Of a stretch of 64,000 bases of DNA, positions 11,032-22,735 are shown piece by piece; position 1 is the stretch's first letter; each line of letters starts with the position of its first letter. The position numbers and the translations under genes were made by a program. This stretch comes from Melampsora larici-populina 98AG31 (lineage: Eukaryota; Basidiomycota; Pucciniomycetes; Pucciniales; Melampsoraceae). The stretch covers positions 384,606-448,605 of the forward strand of contig NW_006768813.1 of NCBI RefSeq assembly GCF_000204055.1, written 5' to 3'. Below the pieces are notes generated by a model. The model was not told the origin of the DNA. It saw only the letters and a list, made by a program, of their open reading frames with translations, and did no database searches.

Positions 11032-12288
11032 CTTGATTGAAGTAGTAGTTGAAGTTTGATTGGTAGTATTACGTCGATTTGATAGCGATTGTGATGATAC
11101 GTGGTCAATTTAAATATCCGACTCAGATATTTCAATCAGGAGTCGACTTCGATCGGGTCCGGTGGAACCTGCTTGAGCTGCGGAATCCGTACAGCTAGTT
11201 ACATATGTACATGTCTGCATACATTACGTGCGGGATCCGGTAGATGTCTCTTGTGTTGACATTTCAAACCGTCAGGGGAATGACTCTGGATACATGACTC
11301 CCAGCCTCCAACTTCAGGAGTGCTTAGCATGAACACCACAAGTTCTCGTGTGTTGTGGAAGTGGGATGATAAAATTGAGGTCTTGAAGATGTCAATTACG
11401 TGGATTATACCTGCGCTCCCTGAGTGGTGAAGGCCTCCCTTTCAGCTTCTTTATGTGCCATCTATTGTTTCTTCTATATTAATCACTTCAAGGTATGTGG
11501 GTATAGCGCTTGGAATCAATAAGTCTTGAGGTTATGTGAAATTTCTATGGTATACGTAGCAGTTGTTGGTGATATTTTTCCTTTGATAGTGTCGCTTGAC
11601 GGCATGGTATGTGTGATTTTTTCTGGTGGTAATTTCCAATAGTATGGTGGTGTTTACTTCATGTTTTTGGACGTTTTAGTGCAAATCAAATGCTGTCCAC
11701 AAGATGAGGTCATTGTGAATTTTCTTCAGTCTCTCTTGAGTAGTATTCTGCTCATTTGACAAGATGTCTCCTTTATCGTTGATCAAGTTCATCTGGACAA
11801 GAAAGGTCTAAAAAATTGAGCTAGTCAAGAAACGCAGCCATATATTCAGTAGGTGCCGCCCCTTCCACAATTATCAGAAGATTTTTTGCCCAATGTCTCT
11901 GTCTCTACACCTTATATCTCTCGAATTTTCTCAATCCTTTTCTTTGTGATATGTCTAAGCTATCTCATTTGAGGTCTCACTTTTCTGAACCATGTCATAC
12001 CCATTTATCCAAGGTGTGGGTTTGTTCCAGTCCTTCTTCAGAATTCTTCTCATCAGAAGATTGGCTCTGTCTGGCTTGATTTGCTCGACCAAGTCACGCA
12101 CAAGAATCTGGCTAGTTCCAGAAATCTATCCTTAGGTGTTGCTCTATTTCGCATTTACAATGGCTTTCGTACATTCCGAGTTATATTTAACATAATGTTG
12201 AACTGTTCCATGATCAAAATAATCAAGTTCCAATTATAAATCTCTATACTATTTGCGTCTATTTGCACAGTTCTTGACTGAGATGTGA
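11032..12288. other. Intergenic, no gene recognised
   Basis: About 1.25 kb between the start of PHO88 and the 3' end of the folylpolyglutamate synthase gene. No open frame above 60 codons, no repeat ends or RNA gene seen. Poly-T tracts on the plus strand near 11600-11640 and 11880-11950 are the only compositional feature. Confidence 0.4.
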
Positions 12289-14472
12289 TTATCCAGAAAA
12301 TTCGTCAAGTAATTTCGCTACTTCTAATACACCACCAACCAAATGTAAACTACCGGTGACCAAGACATCAACAGGTTCGTCTATGGTACGGATCTCAACA
12401 ACAGCATCTTCAATAGATTGCGTGATCATAACATTGTTTGCTTGTCCTGTGAGCGACTTCCAGGCTGAAGCAATCTCCTCTTGCACTTTCATTTTTCTAG
12501 GCTCGTCCGGATAGCTTGCCACGCAAGTCAGATCTACGCCAACATACACTTCATTAGCGTATCGGCGATTGGGGTAGAATCAAAGGACGTGACATACCAC
12601 CTTTCGAAAGACCATTGGAATAAGTAGTGTTGGTAGAGATGATCACTTTATCAAAAGAGAATGACTCGGCTGGATCCCCTTTGAGACATGCAAGTAGAGT
12701 TTTAAGTAAAAGTTCACCGCTTCGACCCGAAGTACAATTAAAGATGAGGGCTTTCTTGCGCGACGGAGTAGTTGAGCCTGGGCTTCCAATCGAGTGTTTC
12801 CACCATGTACCACAACATGCAACACTCTCTTCCGTATGTGCCCCGTCCAAAGACCACGTGATAGACGGCTTCGAAGGATCCTGAATAACCTGACACCTCC
12901 CGGGCCATTTGGTCGCTTTTAATCCTTGCAGATATTGATCACTCAATGGCCGAGGAGTAATCAGCTCTGATGGTAGAGATGGAATACTGGGAAGGGAGGA
13001 TGTATCGGGGATGACTGAGCTAGGGTTAAAGAGAGAAGGCAGATGTGGTGACGGTAGAGAAGAAGCAGTTTCGTCTTTGGGGGATACGATTTGAGATGAA
13101 AAGCAAGGGGGAAGGCGAGGCGAGGCGAGAAAGGTATTGATAAGAGCAATGGCGAGAGATGCATTGTATTTCTGATGATTGCCTGCTAACCCTGGGTAGA
13201 TTCGAGGCCGAGGGTCAGCAGACACGTTCAAGATTTCAGTTCTTAGCGTGTACCTACCTATGCTGGCCTCTTCCAAAGCTGGATGTTCGGGAATGACTGT
13301 GAAGCTCGAGGCCTATCAGGGACGCGAAAATGACAAGCAAAATCAGAATCATCGAGCAAACAGCTATACTTGAGATTCCCAAGAATCACCTGAACTTCAA
13401 TGGCTCGCGCCCGGAGAACTTCGAGTGCTCCGCTTTTTTCCTGCTTAACACTCATTGCAGGTACGCCGGACTTGAATATGCCAGCTTTGTGACCAGCAAT
13501 CTCGAAAATAGAATGTCCGAGAATATGAACATGATCTAGCCCTAGAGAAGTCACACCTGTGACAATAGGAGAAGGTACCAAGTTTGTTGGGTCCAGCAGG
13601 CCTCCCACACCGACTTCTAGGACGGTTGCATCGACACGTTCAGATAGAAAAGTATGATAGGCCATGAAGGTCAAGTAGCGGAAGTAGGCAGGTCGAATCG
13701 ATATCTCGGGTAGAATGGGCTAAGAAGAGACGATGAATGATTTCAGTATGGTTTGACTCGAATATTGATGAGGAAAGATGGACCTCGCCATGACCATCTT
13801 CAAAGCGGTCCCAAACTTCCCAAAAGTACTTGGCAAATAGTTCCTCACTGATGGGCTTCCCGTTGATTCGAATACGCTCGCGCACCGCGACCAAGTGAGG
13901 AGAAGTGAAGAGGCCAACTTTGGCTTTGTTGTTGATATTGGTAAGCAGTGAGGAACAGAATGCGGCGGTTGATCCTTTTCCCTTCGTTCCACTGATATGT
14001 ACCGCATTCAGTGCGTTTAAAGTATTGAGCTAGAAGACCGAATAAAAAGCCGGGCGTGACGATCTCAATGAATGCTCCACATCGTTCACTCAATCGTCGC
14101 GAGCAGAATGATCAAGTTTACCTGATAACCGAGTCGGCGAAGGTAATACGTAGTGTGGCGGAGCACCTGAGCAGGTGGTTGAGGACCAGCTGCTTGAATC
14201 GCAGCTAAAACATCCGCATTCGATTGCAATGTGTTGAGGGCAGCAACTGCTTCCTGATCATGAAGGCAGCAGTATCGAATTTGAAAAGTCAGTGAAGATA
14301 TCCGACATCTGAAGGCAAAAACCGAATCTAACACTTTCGCACTCACCTTGTAACCTCTGGAAACGTTTTCAGCATACATCGTGCTTGCGGCGGTGAAGTA
14401 CCTGATGGCTAAGAATCGTTTCACTTGAAGCTTGAAATCTGAACGATAGATGCTCGAGACTTGGAAGAGCAT
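12289..14472 (-). CDS. Folylpolyglutamate synthase, six exons
   Basis: Exons: 14347-14472, 14122-14253, 13784-14029, 13390-13719, 12598-13312, 12289-12548; 602 residues, phases consistent. It adds glutamates to tetrahydrofolates (ATP-dependent Mur-ligase-like fold), retaining folates in cytosol and mitochondria. Visible signatures: P-loop VHISGTKGKGSTAAF (about residues 96-110), LFTSPHLVAVRERIRING, DATVLEVGVGGLLDPTN, GLDHVHILGHSIFEIAGHKAGIFK, YPGLAGNHQKYNASLAI, WPGRCQV and SWSLDGAHTEES-type sequence (here TWSLDGAHTEES), and a C-terminal VLVTGSLHLVGGVLEV. A low-complexity Pro/Ser insert lies around residue 320-370. The first 31 residues before a second Met are rich in Arg/Lys/Ser and low in acids, like a mitochondrial presequence, so the gene may make mitochondrial and cytosolic forms from two starts. 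Confidence 0.93.
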
Positions 14473-15929
14473 GCCGCTCTCGCGGAGAAAATCAAAAGAG
14501 AAGGTAAGACAGCTGGTCTCGGGTCTTCGATTCGGATTGAAAGCGATCGAACCTGATCAAACTGAAACAGACTGAAACTGCGTGTTCAAATTTTAATTAT
14601 GTCGGTATTTATCAAATTAAAACAGAAAACTTCACTTTGATCCATTGCGATCACTCATCTTCATCCTACTTTACCGGAATAGCTTTCATGAGTTTGACCA
14701 TCAACACCGGTAGGCAGAGAATGACTGCTGGTATAGCCTAGCTAATTTTGAGGGGGAGAAGTGCATCGGCGGTAAGCTTGGCCTTTGCGGAGGAACCTGA
14801 CTTGAAAGCAATGATGATATGGTCTGTAGGTTAGATTCTTCCTATTGAATTCTAGGATGCGACGCAAGTGTTCCGGCTGCTTCACTCAATTTCTTATCCC
14901 ATCAGTATAAGGGCGCGCCAGATCAGATGGTAACTCGAGTCGCCAACCCAAACTCACAGATTACACGAATGTCTTAGATCTTAGGTGTTGCTGCTCGTCT
15001 CAAACAATGTTTTCATTCACAGTGCAGTTCATAGCAAATAGGAAACCTTGGACAATAAGGCAACAAAGTCACCATTCTTTCAGAGAAAAGATGTATAAGA
15101 AAATCGAAGATAATAGATATACCTATTACAACTAGTTGTGTAGCTACGTGAGACAAGATGAAACTTTCAAGAAATACTATTAGAAACCACAAGTTGTCTT
15201 TTGAGATACATACGAGCATCAAGATTGTACTAAAGGTACTATGAGTGTACCATGAGTATGACACATAAAGATAGATCGAGGTAGGAGATTAGGATTAAAG
15301 GAAAGGAGTAGCGGAATTGTAGAGTAGGTTATCTTTGAATTCGAGATGTTTGGAATCAAACAGCGGGTTGTGAGTTTAATCAAGTGACGCTTTGAGCGTT
15401 GTGAACCCGGGTCTTGGCTGATCAATCGAGGGAAATGCTTTGAAGCAGTCAACCGATGACGGTGGTGAGTTGTATCGAATTGCTCTTATCCGACATATGT
15501 AGGTCAGCTATGGGAGAGGCAGAGGCGTCAGTAAGCAAGATCGTGTACGTTCTGTTCTATAGGGTGTGAGGCTTACGATCACAGGAGAGGAGATTGTTTG
15601 ACATAGGATAAAGAAGATGATCTCAATGTCTCAATGTTGTCCTCGTCTGATGCAGGTGATATTCCCGCTTCAGAAAGTCGAATGATCCTGTTGGGCTGTT
15701 CGCTTGACTCTTCTTGCGCTCTACAACGCCGATAACTGTAAAGAAACAAATAGTGTGTGAGTGGAATGCTAGAGAGATGCAGAGAATAGATGATAAAGAA
15801 GTGAATGGAATCATAACGAACAGGATTGGTGACTGCATGCTTGTAGTCAACACCTTCCAAACGGCGCCAGTCAAATGAGACGACTGTCTTCATTCGAGGC
15901 AGACTCGCAGTTGACATCGGTAGCCCCAT
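14473..15929. other. Intergenic / possible 3' exons of the coiled-coil gene
   Basis: 14473-15000 is the 5' flank of the folylpolyglutamate synthase gene. 15570-15929 lies directly downstream of the coiled-coil hypothetical gene and stays open in two minus-strand frames (15579-15929 and 15623-15874); a GTAAAT donor overlaps the stop of that gene, so extra 3' exons there are possible but I cannot choose a frame. 15013-15452 has only short unrecognised frames. Confidence 0.35.
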
Positions 15930-16535
15930 TTACCACAGCTTGAAGTATCCAGTCCATCCAGCGGGTTGAGTTGTGGGATCAGGTGCACCGCTCGCGACAC
16001 TCGGTCCGTCGACAATCACTTGGCCCAGGGTAGAAGCAGGAGGTTTGGTGGATGTGTCCTCAGTGATTTCGTCGTTTGTTGGTTGGACTTCAGTAGCGGG
16101 ATTGTTAGGACTGAATGAGCTAGTCTTAAGTTCCTTCTGAAGTTCAATGTTCAAACGAGTGCTGTCCTTCTCGAGATTATCGAATAAAGTCTGGCGAGAT
16201 GTGATACGGTTCTCGACAGTCTCCAGTTTTTCTTCGAGAAGGTTTAGTTGACCGCTGATGACCGGAAGATCGCAAGGCGTTTGGGGTATTTTGGAGCTTG
16301 CCTGCGAGTCGCTCCCACTGCTGCTGGTGGTGACAGTTGAAAGTTTCTTTCTCTCTCGGTTCGCAACCCGGGTAAGCTTGATTTCCTTTCGCCACGATTG
16401 ATGAGGGGAAGTAGGTTGACTTGCGGGTGAAAGAGGAGTCAACGTCACATCAACCCTGAGTCTGTCGGGAGAAAGTTTCTTGACTAGCTGCAAGGGTCTG
16501 AGATTGGTAGGCTGATTAGGTTTAGATGCCCACAT
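15930..16535 (-). CDS. Hypothetical protein with a coiled-coil segment
   Basis: A single 201-codon frame from an ATG at 16535. The first 90 residues are Pro/Ser/Thr- and basic-rich (probably disordered, MWASKPNQPTNLRPLQLVKK). Residues about 95-137 form a heptad-like coiled coil (LNLLEEKLETVENRITSRQT). The C-terminal 60 residues are acidic/Thr-rich and end with GWTGYFKLW. No family is recognised. The stop codon (TGG TAA) overlaps a plausible GTAAAT donor, so the true C-terminus could be spliced to sequence downstream. It shares orientation with the genes on both sides but nothing shows a functional link. Confidence 0.5.
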   Translation of the reverse strand: MWASKPNQPTNLRPLQLVKKLSPDRLRVDVTLTPLSPASQPTSPHQSWRKEIKLTRVANRERKKLSTVTTSSSGSDSQASSKIPQTPCDLPVISGQLNLLEEKLETVENRITSRQTLFDNLEKDSTRLNIELQKELKTSSFSPNNPATEVQPTNDEITEDTSTKPPASTLGQVIVDGPSVASGAPDPTTQPAGWTGYFKLW

Positions 16536-18910
16536 TGCGTTTGAGGAGGGTGAGAAGGGTGAGAGGATACAAAGGTGAATCGGACTTTGAATAGTAAGAT
16601 AGATGTTCTACAACAACAAAGAGATTCGAACCGATGAAGAAGGAATGCGGAGGAAGAGAAGAGAAGCTGAGGGGTATATCAATGGTATGATGAGATGATG
16701 GGATTTAGTTGGTAAATTGATATAGTGTAGTGTAAATTGAAAAGGGAGACGATGGAATTTATAGTAAGAGTTGATGATCAATTTGTTGATCAAAAGCAAG
16801 TGAGGAGAAATGAGCTGCTTTTTATATGATGGGATGAGATCTGCTAGTGGCCCAGGAAAAGTCGTCAGTGAACAGGCGTGAAGTTGAACCCTATGCTAAT
16901 CTGGACGGGCTGGCCAGGAGTCAAATCGAGGGTGGATCTGAGTTGAACAGGGGCCGCATGATCCAGCAGAGCAGGCTGAAGAGGTAAACAAAATGCGAAT
17001 AGGAACCAGGGAGGGAATTGATCCTTTTAGCGGTTGATCAACGAATTCAAGTCAAAGCAACAGCTTTGAAATTGAATGTACGAGTTGGATTTGTTGGTGA
17101 TTGATGAGGTAATCGATTATTCTGGATTTGGTTGCTAAAAAGAACAGACAAAGCACATTCATGGAATAGACCTGATTAAAAGACTTGATTGAGCTTTTGT
17201 ACTGGAACCAAAGACAAAGAGTTGAGTGATAAAAGTTGAGGATGTCGGAAGATTGAGATTAGAATTGTAAAAGGTTCAAAGTTCTTCTTTGACTTTGGAA
17301 GTCCCTTTTATGGATATTGTCTTGATATCTTGAAAAGAATCGAATGGTGTTGTACAACTATGAAAGGTCCTTGCAAGTCTTGATGATGTGACTTCGGATT
17401 CAAACAACATCCTATGTAGAAATCTTGAGGAGCCTTGGTGGATATAGGGTATAGAGCTCAACGGCAATCGAGAACGTGGTCCCTGATACTCTGGAACAGC
17501 AAATCATAAACTTAAATCACTTTCAAAACAAAAGTGTCTGATCGGTCTTCGAAGATCTCAATCTGTTGTGCCCGAGGTTCCATCAAACTTTTCAATACAA
17601 CCATTCCTAACGCTTCCCTTCGACCACCACCCTGGTTACGATGCCTCTGTTGCCTTGGCTCGGCATACTTTACACACGGCACCTATGCACAGCTATGGAC
17701 TCGATTGTGAACCCCTTCCTCCAAGAATGCTTCCTTGCAAAACAGCTACGATGTATGACCTCAGCCAACGGAGCCCAAGGAAGGCGATGACAAGTGGACC
17801 TTTGTACGGGACTCCGGGAGCTTGTACTATATGATCTGAGTTGATAGAATTCTCGATGTGGTCCCAAAGGGTCCCAATCCCATATTCACAAGACTTACTG
17901 CAGTTTCATTTTTGCAAACCGAAAAAAAGGTCAGCCGAACAGAACATTTACGAATGACATCAAAAAGAGCAAGCGATGAAGTCGTTAAAAGATGTAGTTC
18001 AGTCCGTTCTTCTCGCGGCGAAACATCACAACAACATCACTTTGATCAAGACTTGCTTTATTGTTGGTTCTTTTCTGTGATTGACATACTTGATACTACT
18101 TGAAAAATACTTGCATATTTTCTGGCAAGTAATCATTGATCTGAAGTGAGGTAATAAGAACACATGATTGTGTAAGAGAATGCAATATTTGGATCCAGTG
18201 TTCTCTTATGATCATAAGTAACATTTATGCCTGTACTTTTGACCATGAAGATAGGTGAAAAGCAAAAAGCCTTGCCTGTATCTTGCAAGCATGGTCAAAG
18301 TAGATAACATATGAGTTTCCTAGGCAACAAAACTTTGTCCTTTCCCAGCTTTGTCAAGGGGCAAGTATTGTGAAAGAGGAGAAGAGGACCCTGGATAGCC
18401 CTAGCTAAGCCCCATTGTCTTGCTGGGGCCAAAATGTGATTTTGTACAAAAATGTTGTGAAACCTGGAGCCCAAAAGCCAAGTTTGGCTAAATTTTCTTC
18501 ATTTTTTTTTGGATATTTCTTGTGACCTTCACCACAGTCTCAGAGAATCACCTAGAATTGATCACACAATGCTTTTCAGGATGTCTCCTACGTTCCAGTG
18601 CAGTTTATTGTTACAAATCAAATAGTGCAACTACCTTGGAACTACCAGCAAAGATGCATCAGAGTGGAAAATGCAAGGTATCCCCAAGAAATTGAAGGGT
18701 AGAGAAATCCTGGGTGGCCCATTGGGCCAGAGCCACAGGCCATTTGAGATACGCAGTCATACCAAAGGTGGTTGAGCTAAAACTGTCACACTGTCCCATT
18801 GAACTACACGTGAGATACGTCCAGACTCTTTTATATCACCTCACAACCAACGCAAAGCAGTGTTTAACCTCACCAAGACATAACCGTAAGATGTGAGGAA
18901 CCACGACAGA
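16536..18910. other. Intergenic, no gene supported
   Basis: About 2.4 kb. 16560-17500 is the AT-rich 5' flank of the coiled-coil gene. A few 60-90-codon frames exist on both strands around 17568-18103, among them a minus-strand stretch reading PLVIAFLGLRWLRSYIVAVL, without any family I recognise; they could be remnants of a decayed element. No inverted ends found. Confidence 0.35.
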
Positions 18911-18921
18911 TGACCAGACCA

Positions 18922-19252
18922 ATACTGCAACCGCTCCGCTCGAATGAGCGTGAGCGGAGCGGTTTTGGCATCCGCTCAAACCTCCGCTACCCAGAGCAGA
19001 GGCTGCGCACCGCGCTCCGAGGAGAGGAAAGTCCTGAGCGGAGCATATCGCTCCGCTCAGAGCCAGGGCTCGAGTCTCTTTTTTATAGTTTTTTTTAGAC
19101 TTTTCAGGTCTTTCGTAGTGATGAGCGCCGCACACCAAAGTAAGAAAAAAAATAAAAAAGAGTGATATTGTGCGTAGTGAGATTGAGCACAGCACTGCGC
19201 TCCGCTCCCAAAATAGGTCGAAAACCTGAGCGGAGCGTAGCGGTTGCGGTGT
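18922..19252. mobile_element. 331-bp MITE with 11-bp target duplication and GAGCGGAGC subterminal repeats
   Basis: The element is flanked by the direct repeat TGACCAGACCA (18911-18921 and 19253-19263). Its ends are imperfect inverted repeats: ATACTGCAACCGCTCCGCTC on the left and, read inward from the right, ACACCGCAACCGCTACGCTC. The interior is packed with copies of the octamer-like GAGCGGAGC and its complement. No coding capacity. The long duplication points to Mutator-like transposition; clustered subterminal repeats are also a hAT trait, so the superfamily is uncertain. Confidence 0.7.
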
Positions 19253-19738
19253 TGACCAGACCATTGGGGTCATCTGATCCATTGACTGATCAATTTATGT
19301 CAAAATTACCCATTGCCATATGAAAAAGGTCAATAAGCACAAATGCTTTACCGGTTGTGCACTTGCCAAACTGTTCTTTGAAAGATCATAACTCCCTTTG
19401 ACCAAGTCAGCTAATTCTACATCTCTTACATTCCAAACCTTACTTGCCCCTTTATAACCAAGTCTAGACAAACCAATACTGTTGCTATAATGCTGGTGAA
19501 GTATCTGATGATGCAACAACTCCAAGCATACAGTGTGCAGGGCTTAAGTCATGCTCTCAGGGTTCCAAAGACTTTCTACGGTTACATACAGTAGACTCTG
19601 AGAAAACCAATAATCAAAAAATTGAGGCCAATCCTATTGGTTTTGACAGAGTATTGGTTTTATCAAAACTATGAGAAAACCAATAAAAATCAAATTGCAG
19701 CAAAATTATTGGTTATGACAAAGATTTGTAACAACAGT

Positions 19739-22735
19739 TTAAGAATCTTTGAAAAATAAATTTGTGAGGGTTTGCTGCTTGGCAGTTTGGGCACAGACTA
19801 AGCGGTAATGTCTTACTGAGGCCCTAATGGCACGTTCCCACCCTTTCACTACACAAAATGTCATCTTTACCGGGCGGTAAAGAAAACTACTGACATAGAA
19901 AAGTCCTGAGGCAACAGGAAGAGAGCTAAAAATCTGAAAAAATATGCACCTTGTTCCTAGATGTTGGGGCGTCATGACGAGTATTTTTTTGTATTTTACA
20001 CACAGATATTGGTTAATGTACTAACAATAAAGGCTGAGAATCATCAAAAACCCACCTGTAACAATACCTGAAATTTGGCCCTTGACTTTGAAGACAGGAT
20101 TTTGGAATCTTCAAACATCAATAACTTTTGCAGTTCTGAATCAAATCACTCGATTTGAAGTGCATTAAAAAGGTGAGCCTTTCCTCTACATTTTTCATTG
20201 AGACATCACATCTGTAGCTGGTCTAAAAAAGATCCTACAGAGCAATTCATGCAGAACTGTTTGAACATATGTAGAGTGTTTAAATGACTAGATGGCACCT
20301 TACTAACATTATGAAGTGTGAAGGAGAATAGTTCAGCTTTTGAATGAACCAAAAATCGAGTTATTTGGAGCAGAATTGCAAAAGTTATTGAAGTTTTTAG
20401 ACCACAAAATATTGTCTTCATACTCATGACCCAAATTTCAGGTATTGTTACATGTGAGTTTTTGATGATTTTCAGCGTTTATTGTTAGTACATAAACCAA
20501 TATCTGCGTGTAAAATACAAAAAAATACTCATCATGACGCCCCAACATCTAGGAACAAGGTGCATATTTTTTCAGATTTTTAGCTCTCTTCCTGTTGCCT
20601 CAGGACTTTTCTACGTCAGTAGTTTTCTTTACCGCCCGGTAAAGATTACATTTGGTGTAGTGTTTTGCTACATTATATTCTTCATAGGCCATAAATCCCA
20701 ACATGATCTCTGAAGCTTTGAGGAACTCTTGATGAGTTGGTCGAGGCGGTGGTGGTGTTATCTCAACTTTAGCCTTTTCTTTCATTTCTTCTTCTATGCT
20801 TGCAACAATATCTTTGGGTGTCCATTCTTCTAAACCACTTGAATGCTTGCCAATTGGATTGAGAAGCTCAGAGAGTGACATTCAGTTTGGTTTATGGACA
20901 AGCTTCAACCTTTCAAGACTGTCCAAGTCGCATCTTAAAGTCTCTGTAGCTTCATCATTGATTATTGGATCTGAATCGAAATCCTCAGTATGGTCATGAT
21001 TATCTTGACCCTTGACCAATCCATCAGGATTTTGAACGGACAGAATACCTGACTTTTGCCAGAAGTTTGCAATTGTCGTGTCGGAGACCCTAAACCAGGC
21101 CTCGGAAGCAAGCTCCATAGCATCCAGTTGATGAATCTTGTAGATCTCACCAATTGGGATTTGGAGCTTGTAACAATCAATCACATAGTTGATAAATTTG
21201 GATTGGTAACGACACTTGAAGTTGGCAATGATACCTGCATCAAGTGGTTGGACATGAGATGTAAGATTTGGAGCAAAGAATTTGAGGCGCATGTTTGTTA
21301 AAGGTCTGTCTGGGTTGACCAAGTGACCAGAAAAGTTTTCGACAGGAAGTAATATATTGCGACCCTCCAATCTAAGCTCCTGATCCCAGGATTCAATCCA
21401 CTCAATAAAGATTCCAGTCTGCATCCAAGCTTTTGTGTTGTTCCAATAGTAGAAGCCAAGTTGCTTGCCTGTCTTCCCATGAAAGCACACAGGTTTATGA
21501 GCTTTTCCTATGATGAAAGGATGACACTTATTGGATCTGTTGGCATTGATTGCAAAAGCATACGTCAGGCAATGCTTTTCTGACTTGATCCCAGACTTTG
21601 CATTGAAAGCTAATCCCTTGTCCGGTGGAATTCTACAGGAACGTAAAGTACATCAGCAAAATGAAAGGATGGCTAAATTATTGTAAAAAAGACATACCCA
21701 TAAAATAGGCCAGTCTCATCCATATTATAGATATTGGCAAGATGGTATAGATCCGTGATTGCACACACACAAGACCTCTCTGCAGCAACAGTATCAGGTG
21801 AAGCTAAACCAGCCTCACCATGACCTTTGACGGAACGCAGGCCCGTTTGGCTCTTGAAACTGGTCAAGCACCCCTCAGAGAGACAGAGTCGGTCTTCATC
21901 TGGTACCTTGAAGAGGTCTGCAAAGCGATTCCACATTGTACGCATCACTGAGCCACTTAAGATAAGACCCAAGTGTTCAGCCTGAGTCACCCAAGTCTCA
22001 AGTGCTTGAGTAACTTGAGGGTGCTTGGTTGAAGTTATTTGCTTGGAGTTCAGACCAACCCCAGAATTATAGTCGGCTCGGAACTGGGTCTCTTTCTCTT
22101 CCCTCAAGCATTCCAAAAGCCGAGGCTGTCCAAATTGGAGCTCGGGATGCACTTCTTTAAATCTTTGAGTGGTCTTAGTTTGCTTGCCCCTATTAGCATG
22201 ATGCCAGTCTAGGATTTTGATTTGCTGAGCAAGTGTTGGGTTGACCTTCTTCACGACTGTTGCCTTTTTATTTTTGACTTTGTTTTTGGTGGAAGGGTTT
22301 GGCTTCAAAGTTTCCGTATTTTTACGCTTTTCTAGAAACACAGTTCAAAGGTCAAAACATCGTCCATTTGAGAAAGACAACTTTGATTGATCACAATGAA
22401 AAGTTCATAGACTCACTGTTCACTGCTTTTAACTTCACTGGATGCGTCGGATCAGCCTTGAGAACTAGCACCTCCAATGCAGCCTTCTCCTCCTTGTTAA
22501 GGTCAATGGCAGCACAAGCAACATCTCCGACTTCTTTGATGTGTTCCAACACCTTCCACTTGTCAACAAGGTTGGCTGATTGATCCATGAACCTTTCTTC
22601 AGCTTCAGTAAGTTTTTTTCCTGAGCTCATCAATTCTTTCAAAGGCTGTAATTGAGCATCATTTTTGGATTTCAATGTTTCAAATCCTTTCTCAATGTGA
22701 GAAATGTTGTATATAGAGAGGTCCTGAGGAAGCAT
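19739..22735 (-). pseudogene. Pogo-type (CENP-B/DDE_1) transposase, broken
   Basis: Exons 22417-22735, 21698-22331 and 21632 downward, about 675 codons in total if the insert is ignored. Order: N-terminal unknown segment, HTH of CENP-B type (NPTLAQQIKILDWHHANRGK, then FGQPRLLECLREEKE), DDE domain with NMDETGLFYG, CHPFIIGKAHKP, ILLPVENFSGH and LTSHVQPLDAGIIANFK, and a C-terminal QQTLTNLFF that resembles the PCNA-binding tail of pogo transposases. Three defects: the second catalytic Asp (usually VDN) is Glu (VEN at about 21338); an in-frame TGA at 20882-20884; and the 816-bp CACTA-type element inserted between codons for Ala and Gly near the C-terminus. The copy is therefore not expected to make active transposase. 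Confidence 0.85.
19847..20662. mobile_element. 816-bp non-autonomous CACTA-type foldback element inside the pogo transposase
   Basis: It begins CACTACACAAAATGTCATC and ends with the complement of CACTACACCAAATGTAATC, flanked by the 3-bp direct repeat TTT (19844-19846, 20663-20665), the hallmarks of CACTA/EnSpm elements. The inverted arms are long: homology runs from the ends (including the palindrome TTTACCGGGCGGTAAA in both arms) inward for roughly 270 bp with similarity falling toward the middle, so the whole can fold into one hairpin. No coding capacity. Removing it with one TTT rejoins the pogo transposase frame exactly. Confidence 0.85.

Noticed and set aside
12289..12549. Separate small gene starting MYVGVDL
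   Set aside because: The start is a GTG created at a splice junction; it is the last exon of folylpolyglutamate synthase.
19739..19975. 78-codon minus-strand frame as a gene of its own
   Set aside because: It runs from inside the CACTA-type element into the C-terminal codons of the pogo transposase.
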